A stretch of DNA of 27,997 nt, from assembly GCA_964385505.1 (NCBI GenBank), contig CAYLPI010000038.1, forward strand, positions 1 to 27,997. The letters run 5' to 3'. The notes under the pieces are model-generated. The model searched no databases, was not told the origin of the DNA, and worked only from the letters and a program-made list of their open reading frames with translations. Shown one piece after another: positions 1-10,700 of the stretch. This stretch comes from CAITSH01 sp964385505 (lineage in GTDB: Bacteria; Pseudomonadota; Gammaproteobacteria; Burkholderiales; SG8-39). Position 1 is the first letter of the stretch, and every line of letters begins with the position of its first letter. The translations under genes and the position numbers were made by a program.

Positions 1-3000
1 TCAGTTTCACCGCACCACCGGATGCCGTGACACCGTTGGTCGCGCCGTTGCTGCCCGCGACATACGCCGCCACGGTATTTTTGACCGTATTGCCTGAACC
101 GGACCCCGCTGCCGAACCGGCGAAGCCGCCACCCGTTCCACCGGCGCCGGCCACTGCGGCGCCAATGCTCAGCGTCGCGATTACACCCGTCTGGTTCGCC
201 GTCAGTTCAACCGAACCGGCTGACGCCACCTTGGAGGTGTCGACGTAGGCTTTGACCTCATTCTCGATAACGTTGGTCGCAGCCGCGGCGCCCAGCGAAC
301 CGGAAACCCCGCCGCCCGCGCCGCCGGACCCCGCACCGGCGAAGCCGCCGGCAATCGCGCTGAGCGTGCTGCTATCAGTCGCCGCCAGCTTGACCGAACT
401 GCTACCGCCCGTCGTGGTGACCACGCTGTTATTGCTGATATAAGCGAGCGTCTTGTTCTTGATCGTATTGCCCGAGCCGGCACCGGCGAGCGCAGCTGCA
501 GCCCCACCGCCGGTACCGCCAGCACCGGCGACCGAACCGCCTATCGTGACAGCGTAAATGCTCGCCGTTTCGTTAGCAGACAGTTCGATGTTGTTTCCGG
601 CATCGCTTACCGTAGCACTGTCTATATAGGCGCTGGTCGTATTCGCGATATCGTTGGTGGACACCGAAATGCCGACCGAGGCGCCGACACCGCCGCCCGA
701 GCCGAATGAACCGCCAAACCCCAAAGCGCCGGCCCCCGCCATGATGTTGACGTTGTCCGTTGCGGTGAGGACGAGCTTGCCGCCATTGGCCGTCACGCCT
801 TTGCCGTTTGCGGCAAGGCTGTTTCGAATGGAGCTCGACACGGTGTTGCGGACGGTATTGCCCGAACCCGCACCCGCACCCGACCCGGCAAGTCCACCGC
901 CACCGGTTCCCACCGCCACTGCGACACCAAAGGTAAGCGCCGCGATGGATGAGGTAGAACTGGCGCTGATCTCGACACCGCCGGCGGAAGTAACCTGAGA
1001 ATCCGCTATATAAGCTGTAATCGTGCCGGTAATTTCATTGGACGCCGCCGCGACACCGGCGGCACCGGAGCCACCTGAACCGGTGGCAATGGCGATGCCA
1101 ACACCGCCAGCCAGAACCCAGATGTGCGAGCTATCCTGGGCTTGCACCAGCACACTCTGCGCTAAGGTCCCGGTGGTCGTAAGACTGCTCGCGCCGGAAA
1201 TGTGGGCATCCGTGGTGTTGCGAATCTTGTTGATCGACACCGAACCGCCAAGCGCAAAGCTGTTACTCGACGATCCGGCGGCCGCACCGGCGATGGTGAT
1301 GTTGTTGATCTGGCCGTTGTAGGTGGCCGTAACGACGACCTGTCTTGCCTTGATGCTGCCGGTGACGTTCTCGATCGAGGCGCGCACCACGTTATTACTG
1401 GTCGAGGTCGGATTGTTCGGGTCCCCGCCGAGGTAGTTATAGGCGACAGACGCGCCGACGGCGCCGGCCGAACCCTTGGCGCCAATGCCGGCAATAGCCA
1501 CCGCCCCGGCCAGGGCATTGATGGTCGAGTTATCGCTCGCGGTTACGCTGAGCTTGCCGTTGACCGCACTGACCTCGTCGCCGGACTTGATGTTACCGAT
1601 ATTGGCAACCTTCGCCTCGACGGTATTGCGCACCCAGTTAAGTGCCGCTGAACCGGCGCCGGAGAACGTTGGTCCGCCGCTACCAGCGATCGCCATCGCA
1701 GCGATTTGCACATCAAGACCCGGAGGAAGGGACGTCGGCTTTCCAAACGTCGCATCAACAATAATATCGCCGGTGGAGGCCGCGATGGTCGAACCATCAA
1801 TGATCGCAGTGACGGTGTCCTGGACGCTGTTTACCGCGAAAGCGACGCCGACGGCGGCAGTTCCGCTGAACGACACACTGACATTGCCGGCGAGCGTGGC
1901 GATCGATGCCGTGTCTTTGGCAAGCACCGATACTGTACCGTTGGCGCTCACATCAGAAGCCGTCGAACCGACGGCCTTGATGTGAGCATCAACAGTGGTC
2001 TTGATATTGTTGATCGCAAAAGACCCGCCGAAGGCGTTGCCGCTGCTCGATCCCGCGCCACCGACCACGACATTGATAATGCGCGCGTCCTCGGTTGAGC
2101 CGACCGTCACATTCCCGGCCGATGACGACACTTTCGCGCCATCTATACGTGCCACCACCGAATTGCGGATGTCATTCACACCGACCGAGGCGTTAATCGC
2201 AGTGCCATTGCCTAGAGAAAGGCCCAGTGCCCCCGTGCCGGAGTAGATCCGGGAAACGTCATTTGCGAGGACGCTGACATTGTTTGCCGCGGTTACCGAC
2301 TGGCCCGACCCGGTGTTCGAAATATGCGCATCAACGTTCATGCGCACGAAGTTAAGCGAAACCGCGCCGGCGCCGCCGGCGCCCTTTCCACCCGCACCGG
2401 CCGCCGTAACGCTGATAATCTGCCCACCCTGCTGCGTGCCCAGGTCTACGGTTATGCCTCCGGTGCTGAACGAGCCAGGCCGGGTTTGCAGGCCCTGCGA
2501 CGAGCCGGTACCCGCCGATGTCAGCAGGATGGGCCGCTTGGCCGTGGCGGTGGCATCACTCAGGGTCGTGGCAAGACGCACATGGGTGCTATCAACATTG
2601 ATGACGTAGTAAGTTTCGCCCTCAGTGAGGCCGCCTATGCTGCCGCCGCCGCCATTGCGATAGACCACCGCATCGCCGGTTGCCATGCCGTGATTACTGC
2701 TGAAGACAATGGTATCGGCCAGAGGATCATCTACTTTCACCGCAGAGGACGCTACAGAATATGTCGAGCCGGACGTAGTGGCGTGCAACGACTGCAGGTT
2801 ATTGCCGGTTGAACCGAGATTCTTCGCGATGCCTGCCAATGCATCGTCCTGCGAGGCCGCCAGCTTGATGGTATTGGCGTCGACCTTGATGACGTAGTAC
2901 TTGGTTGCACTGCCCGAAGTCAGCCCGCCTATGCCCGCGCCGCCACCGTTGCCGTAGTCAACCTCGTCACCGGTATTCAGGCCATGACCGGCAATGGTCA

Positions 3001-4780
3001 GCGTATTGGCCGTGGTAACCACGGTGGAAGTATCCAGCGGCTTGGTAGCCCCCAGGGCCGGGCTGCCGTTTGCCTGCTTGGTCGGGTCGTCAAAACCCGC
3101 CAATACCGAAACCTTGCCGCCGGCTGTGACCATCGACGCATCGATATAGGCCTTGACGTTGCTTGCGGTCGCCGTATCTGCATCAGCCACTTGCGCCGAC
3201 TTGGTTCCGGGAGCGGTGCCGTCGGCCAGGGTGATGACATTGGGGTCGGCGGCGTCGCCGGTGGTGCCGACGTAGTTGTAGGCGAACAGCGCGCCTATCG
3301 CCCCGCCGCTCGAACTACCACCTATGGCAAACGCAGTCACCACCATGCTTGAAGCTTCGCTTGCCGTCACGGTGACATCGCCGGCGGTCGCGGTCACAGT
3401 CGAGTTGGCGATGATGTGCGCGTCTACGGCATTGGCAATCGAGTTGATGGTCAGCGCGCCGGCACCACCCGTGGCCTGAGTGCTGAATCCGCCAGCCGCA
3501 CCGACCCCGACCAGAAACGGCGTTGATACGGCCAGCAGGTTGACCGATCCGGTCGTTGACGTGACCGTCGAATTCTCAATCGACGCGGCTATGCCGTTGC
3601 TGACGCGGTTCCAGCTGATCGACACACCCACGCCGCTTGCCGACCGCCCGACGCCGAGCCCGCCCGAAACGGAAATCAGCGTGGCCTTGTCGATGGCGTT
3701 GACAGCAATCGTTCCTCCGGCAAGCACCGTAGAACCCTTGATATGCGCGTCAACCGTGTTGACGATGGCGTTGATCGCGGACGAACCGGCGACAGCCGAT
3801 TTTTCCGACCCCGCTGCGCCGATCGCCACCGAAACGATAGTTGCCCGCTCAGTAGCCAACACCGTGGTTTTACCGGTGGTGCGCAGCGTTGAATTTTCGA
3901 TGGCGGCGCTGACGGTATTACCGACCGCATTGAGGCCGACCGCAATGCCGTAGCCGGCACTTTTGCCCACGGCAAAACCACCCGAAAAAGCGTAGATGGC
4001 GGCATTGTCATCGGCGGTAACACTGACGTCGCCGCTGGAGTCCGTCGTGGTCGTGGTGTTGCGGATAAGCGCGGAAACGGTGTTCCTGACCAAATTGACT
4101 GATACCGTGCCGCCCACAGCCGTGGCATCGGGCGAACCACCGCCGGTAGCCACACCAACCGAACCGGTTACGTTGGTGATTGTCGCGTCGCTGCGCGCGT
4201 TGACCGTCAACGCACCGGTGTGCTTCAGGCTGGAAACATCGCTGATACTCGCCGTGACGGCGTTCGAAATATTGCCGAACGAGACGCCGACGCCGTAGCC
4301 GCCCTTGCCGCCAAACGCGCCCGAACCGCCGACCATGACGATGTTGGTCCCGTCCCGGGCGTCGACAGTTACCGCACCGGTCACAGTGCCAATGGTATTG
4401 GCGAGGCGCGCGCTGGTGGTGTATTGCGTCCAGACGACGCCGATGGAACCGGAGCCGGCACTGCCGTTCTTGCCCGTCGCGCCGCCAACCGCCGCGCCCA
4501 TCGACACAATGGAGCCGCCGCGTGTGGCCGTGATATCAAGCCGTGTGGCAGCAACTGACGTCGCGCCATCGATGAAAGCTTCGGTCGTCCCCATTGCAAA
4601 ATTGAATCCGAGCGTTCCGCTCACCGCCGAGGAAGCCTTGCTCGGATCGCCGGGGCTGGTATAAGACACGGCACCGGCCAGTGAAACGAGCGCCGTGTCG
4701 TTGCTGGAATTGACCGTTACTTTGGCGGCGCTGACCGTACCGGCATTACGAATATAGGCGCGGGCATTGTCGATCGCGAT
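1..4780 (-). repeat. Long array of about 63-residue Gly/Ala/Ser-rich beta repeats
   Basis: Each unit has the pattern strand (SAGSVELTANQ), strand (AxLSIGAAVAG), Gly/Ala/Ser run (GAGGTGGGFAGSAAGSGSG), then NTVKNTVAAYV. Unit ends lie near 62, 243, 440, 626, 1012 and 1205, giving about 185-200 bp per unit. The repeats are divergent in DNA but regular in protein and most uniform near the left edge, so the array probably continues beyond the window. Confidence 0.85.
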
Positions 4781-7700
4781 ATTCACCGTGACCGAGCCGG
4801 ACATGGCAGAATCCTTTGAGGGTTTGGCCGTATCCGCGGCCGCCTCGGCGGTTTGCGCCGGCGCCTTGGCGGTTGAATCGCCGGCCGGGTTCTTCTTGCT
4901 GGCCATTTCCGCCAGAACCGCGGCGAAATTCCCCTGCCAGGAACTGAGTGCTGCGTTGCCCTGCGTCGTGCCATCAGAACCCTGGGTCCCTCCGGTGCCG
5001 GCAGGCTTGGAGGGCGGCGTTGGCGGCGGCGCTGCCGGAGCGCTACCCCCGCCTGGCTTGCTGGTGGCAGCCGCCCCGGCGATGGCAAAACTGCCAACAA
5101 AGCCGCCGTTCGAAGCATTGATTTTTACGTCACCGCTGGCGGTGACCGATCCGCGCGTGCCCACCACGTTGTCGCCGAGCCGGCTGCCGATCAGCGCCTC
5201 GGTATCGCGCACCAGCGTGTTGACGGCGAAGGACACGCCGGTACCGGACTGCTCCGATACCGATACCGACCCTGCGATTGATATAGCGTAGGCCGTATCC
5301 TTGGCGCGCACGAGCAGCGAGGCGCCGGCGGCATCAGGGTCGCTAAGCACCTTGCTGCCGACGGTAATCACTGCGCCATTATCGATTTGCGCCAGCGTGG
5401 TGTTGACGATGACGCTGGCGGCCAGCGTGCCGGTGAATGCAGACTTGTCGGCCTTGCCACCCGAGGCCGCCAATACCACCGCAAGGTCGAGCGTGTCGGC
5501 AGTGACCTTGAGGCTGTCGCCGTACAGCGTCACACCATCTTCTATTTTGGCCGTGACATCGTTGCCGTACCAGTAAAACCCCAGCGCGCCGCCGGCTGCG
5601 GACCCGTCCCGCGCTGACGACATCCCCAACCCTGGTGACGAATAACTGCCGCCCTGCTTCCACTGCGCCGCCTCGGTGCCACCAAATGAAGGCGTCTTGA
5701 AATTACCGACCAGGTTGACGGCCTGGTTGACGCTGGAGGCGGAAACGACGACTTCCTGGTTACCGCTGCGGAAGTTGTCGGTACCGGTCACACCGTCGAT
5801 GTCCTGATTGACCTGCGCGCTATTTTTGATGATGGCGCTGGCCTCATGCACCAGCACCAGCGCGGTGAATGAACCGGCTTTGGTCTTTTTCTGGCCCGAA
5901 GCCGAGGACTGGCTCCAGGAGTCGACAAGGTTATCGTCAAGACCAAGGTTGTCGTTGAGATAGCCGGTCAGATTGCCGGCAAATTCGTCCTTGATTTTCT
6001 TTTCTTTGCTACCCAAGTCCTTCCAGCGGGTTAAATCGGTGTAATCCTCTGCACCCAGATTGATGCTGATCGTCGGGGTGCTGCCGAGGTACTGGTACCA
6101 GTTGCCCTTTTCGCCCTTACCCTGGTCGTGCCCATCCTTGACCTCGATCGTGTCGCCGTTGTGTACAGCGACGAAGCCGGTCTCTGCGGTGGTGTGCGTG
6201 GCATCGGTCTTGCCGAAAGGCGAGATGAGATTGGCGCCCCATAGAGAAGTCGGATCAATCTGGTTGAGCGTATTGGCGCTGACCGTAATTTTGCTCTTGC
6301 TGTCGACATCGGCATCGCCGGCAATGGTCGCGCTTGCAGTATTCATGTACACGCCAAAGCTGACCGAAATCGCGCCGCCGTTTTTAGCCTCTTCGGCAGT
6401 GGCCTCATAGCCCTCTTGCTTGGAGCCTTCCTCAAAAGGACCATACAGCGCATCGTTGCGGGTTTGCGCCGAGTTGATCGACTTTGCCACTGAGGAAACA
6501 TCCGGGCGCGCTTCGACTTTCGCGGTCACCGAAATATAGCTGTCGGCCTCGACATCGGTTCTGCCATTGGAGGTGACGCCATCACCGATGCGCGCGTCGG
6601 CATTGTTGGTGTCGATTGCACCGGCGAACGCACCGGACACATCATAATTATTGCTGGTGGGCGGTCCGCCCAACTTGAATTTTGCTTTGAGTGCGTCAAC
6701 TGCCGCTTTTTTCGCGGCATTGAAACCGATGAGGGACTTCTGCAGGTCCTTGGCCGTTGCCTGTACGTCCTCGACGAAGTCCCCGGTAGAATTCTGCCCG
6801 GTTGCCGAGTATGCCTTGATGCCCGATACCAGCTGCGGAATGCTCGCCACCACCGTCGGGATATACCCGATCTTGTTGAGCTTGAGCTCGACTGGCGTCT
6901 TTTTCGTCGAGGCATCGACCTCGATGAAACCGGCGACGTCGGCCTTGCCGTCAAGGTGCGCATTGGTGTTGCCATGTTCAAACGCCAGCGCGAATGAGAT
7001 AGCAACCATGCCATCAAGGCCGGAAATGGCATTGGCAAGGGTGCGGTTACTGTCCGTGGTCTCGCTCTTGACAAACAGGTTGCCGCCTACCGTGACCTGT
7101 CCGGTATCCGAGATCACCGCATTGGCGTTCGAATTGATGACGCTTACCGCAGCTGCGACTGTAAAGCCGGCGATCACCGAAGGCCGTGAAACCACATTGG
7201 CGACATTGATCGATGTCGCGCGCAGCGTCAGATCACCAGTAGTCGTGATAGAGCCGTCGACCTGCACCCGCGCCGTGGTTTCGACGATACCGAGCGCAGC
7301 CCCGAACACCAGCGCGACCGTCGGCATGGGAGCAACCCTGCCGTCGGCGGTGGCGTGGGCGACAAAATTCGCCGCTTCTACAATCGCCGCCTTGCCGATA
7401 TCAATGGTCGCGATGGAGGTGGAGTAGGAGTTCGCCGAAAACAGCGAGAAACCTTCCACACCGCCAACGATGCTCTGTACCAAATCATCAAAGCCGCCGC
7501 TGAGCCATTTAGCACCGGCAAGCGGCTTGACGTTGTCAACGTCATAGCGCAGCACCTTGGCCGTCGCGGTAACCGTGACGTTGCCGCCTTTGATGGTCGC
7601 GCCATCGCTACTGGATGCGCCACCTATCTTGACTGTCGTCTCGTTGTATTCGCGATTAAAAAAACCAAGCCCGGTGAACAAGTTGCGGTCGTCAGCCGCG

Positions 7701-10700
7701 GTGATGGTGATATTGCCGTCGGTGCCGCCCGAATCGGCCTTGGCGAGCACCTTTGCGCCCTGGTCGATGACGATGTTGCGGCCCTTGAGCGTTATATTGC
7801 CCGCGACGTTGCCGATGTGAGAATCAATGGTAAAGCCGTTCAGGTCGATATCAGTCGCTTTGATCGTGATATTGCGACCATTCGTGGAAATATTCTCCTT
7901 CAGGTCGCCATCGGTAAGTTCGATGTCCGCGAACCCGGCCGACCAGGTGATCCAGTCCAGATCGGACTGGTGTATGCCAGAGGTGCCCAGGATGGTGACC
8001 ACGTCACCAAGGCTGCCGCCGCCGATATCGACGGTAACGTGATCCGTGCCTGACACCAGACCGGTAACGTCGACCAGGAAAGTGTCGGCGAACGACGTGC
8101 CCTTCAGCGTATCGGCTCCACGACCGGAGACCAGTGTGACCGAACCGAGCGTGAAGGCCGATGCGTCCAGGGTTTCGGCGTACGCGGTACCGGTGAAATA
8201 CGCATGCTTGATCCCGGACAGCGTGTCCGTACCCTCGCTGCCTATTATCAGACTGGCGTTGGTCAGTGTGAAATTCGTCGCAGCAGTGCCGGTCGCGCGC
8301 GATTCGATCAGTGTGTCGTTGCCACCGCCACCGGTAATGTCATCCGCGCCCGCGCCACCAATGAAGATATCGTCGCCTGTAGTACCAGTCAGGGTGTCGT
8401 TGCCGCCGCCGCCGTCAAGGCGCACGTGCCCGCCTACCAAGGCATCGCCAGTCAGCGCCGTCGTCGAACCAGTCTTGAGTATGCCCAGGTCAGCCGCCGC
8501 AGTAGACCCGTTCAGGGCGCTAACTTGAATCTGCGTCGTGCCGCCCAGATCATCCGAAATGAGGATCGCCGTGCCATTCGGGTTCAGAATGGCAGTCAGG
8601 TGGGCGTTGGCAGCATGGATTGTGTCGAACAACTGCTGTAAGGTATTCGCAAACGTGATGTCGACATCGACGGACACGTTATTGGACATCCGGATGCGCA
8701 GTTCCGGCAGACTCGCGTGATCCGCGACGCCCCTGCCGTTATTGAGGAAGCCCAGGTCACTTCCCGCGCTGATGCCACTGAAAGCGCTCGCAACGATCCT
8801 GTTGCCCAGAGCGCCGCCGGTCAACTCGGCCAACTCTATTCCCGTGAGCGTTGCCGCGTCCGTGCCTATGGTCAGCGTCGAATTGGTCAGGGTCATATCG
8901 ACATTGCCCGAACCGAAGCCGATCGCAGTGTCCACATCGCCACCGCCGTTGATGAGGTCCATACCACCACCGCCACCATTACCGGTAATCCTGTCGTTGC
9001 CTGAGCCGCCGTTGAGGACGTCGGCAAACGCGCTGCCAATGAGGGTGTCGTTACCGGCGCCGCCGGTCAGCGTAACCGAACCACCGAACGCCGAGGCATC
9101 CATCAGGTTGTCACCGATCCCGCCAATCAAATCCGCCTTCTGGATATTGGCGAGCGTATTGTTCGCCACCGCGCCGGCCATGGCGGTCGCGACCGTAACG
9201 CCGCCACCGGTGAGGGCCTGGATCGCGGTAATTGCCGAGATCGGCTTACCACCGAGGTTGCCGGTGAAGGTGATGGTCCACACGTTTGCGGCCTTGACGA
9301 CGGAAACGTCGGCGGTGCCTATGCCGGACAGGCTGAGCAATTCATTCTTGACCAGTTGCGCCGATGCGTTGTAGCGGATGGCCCCCGTCGTCTGGCCTTC
9401 ATAGGTTAGCGTGAAAGAACCCGCAGTCACTCCAGCACCAAGCGTGACCGTCTGCACGGCGTTGGTGCCTTCGGCCATGTCCAGCGTCGTGCTGGTCAGG
9501 ATAAAGCGATTGTTGCCAAATTCGCGCACCGTATTGTTGGTTCCGCCGCCGCCGTCGAGGGCGTCGATACCATCCCCGCCGGTAAGAATGTCATCTCCCG
9601 ATCCGCCCTTGAGCGTGTCGTTACCGTCACCGCCGTCCAGAGTAACCTTGCCGAGCGTGTACAGGTGCGCGTCAATGATGTTGTTGCCATCCCCGCCGGT
9701 GATACGCGCGTTGGTGATGCCGGTCAACGTGTCCTTGCCGGTCTGCGTGCTGGTACCGACCGTGAACATCTTCAGGTCACCGTCTGTTAGCGTGAAATCA
9801 GCGTCCCGGTCCTCCATGACCGTATCAACACCGCCGCCGCCGACCAGAATGTTGTTGCCGGCTCCGCCGCTTAGTACGTTGTCGTTGGCGTCACCGGTCA
9901 GCGCGTCGTTGAATTCGGACCCCGTCACATTGCGGAAACCGCTCACAAGCGAAAACCCGGTCGCAGAACCGGACGCGAGATTGACACTCACGCCGGCTGA
10001 AGCACCACTAGTCGGATAGCCGGCGTAACTCAGAACATCCAGAGTCGAGCCTGCAGTGATGGTCTGGATCCCGCTGAAGCTGACGGCGTTGACATTGCCG
10101 GCGTTGGCGCCGGTGATGTTCCAGGTGCGCTCGCTACTGACGCCAATAAGGGAATTGCCGCCGAGGAGGCCATTGAGCTGGCTGCCGATGATTGAAGTCG
10201 CACCGACCACGCCGGCGGTGCCGCTCGCCGTCTGCGCCTGCAGATTGACCGTCACCGCCAGGGCGTAAGCGCTGTAATCGAGGATGGTCTGACCACCGTC
10301 GGTGCCGGTGATGGTTCCCGCCAGCCCGCGCGTGCCGAGGAAAATGTAGCGGTTGCTGCCAGAACCGCCAATCAGGTTTTCAACATTGCTGGCCTGGACA
10401 ACGTTGAGCGGATTGCTGCTGTCGACCACGACAATGCTGCCATCGTTGTTGATAGTGAAAACGAGGTCGTGATTAACGGCGGAGAAATCGAGTGTGTCGG
10501 TGCCCTCGTTGGTATTCTCGCTGACCGTGTCGCTGCCGAAATCATCAAAAAAGACGTAAGCGTCGTCTCCTGTCAGGCCGATCAGCGTGTCGCTGCCCGT
10601 GACGCCTTCGGCGATATCACGGCTGGTGCTGGCAAGAGAATCGGCGAACACGGAGCCGAGCTGGATGTCCAGTGTGTAGTCATAGCCGCTGAGCGCGTCG

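Larger units (their letters stand above)
8280..9910 (-). repeat. RTX-type calcium-binding modules
   Basis: Several nonapeptide clusters occur, including LSGGAGNNILVGGGG, LDGGDGNDTLKGGSGDD, LTGGAGNDTLIG and LDGGGGNDTLTGTTGDD. They are embedded in a larger recurring unit of the form TLTNxxL..G..TLxGI..A.LTG..DASxF..G.VTLxGG. Such repeats fold into calcium-bound beta-rolls after export. In classical RTX toxins they lie near the C-terminus; here they are in the first third of the visible protein. Confidence 0.9.

Noticed and set aside
1..5000. CRISPR-like or satellite-type repeated DNA
   Set aside because: The repeats are within an open reading frame, are divergent in DNA, and lack identical short repeats with unique spacers.
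27..10268. Many plus-strand ORFs rich in Pro, Ala, Val and Thr opposite the giant gene
   Set aside because: They are complements of Gly/Ala/Thr/Val-rich repeats in the giant protein, with no ribosome sites or domains.
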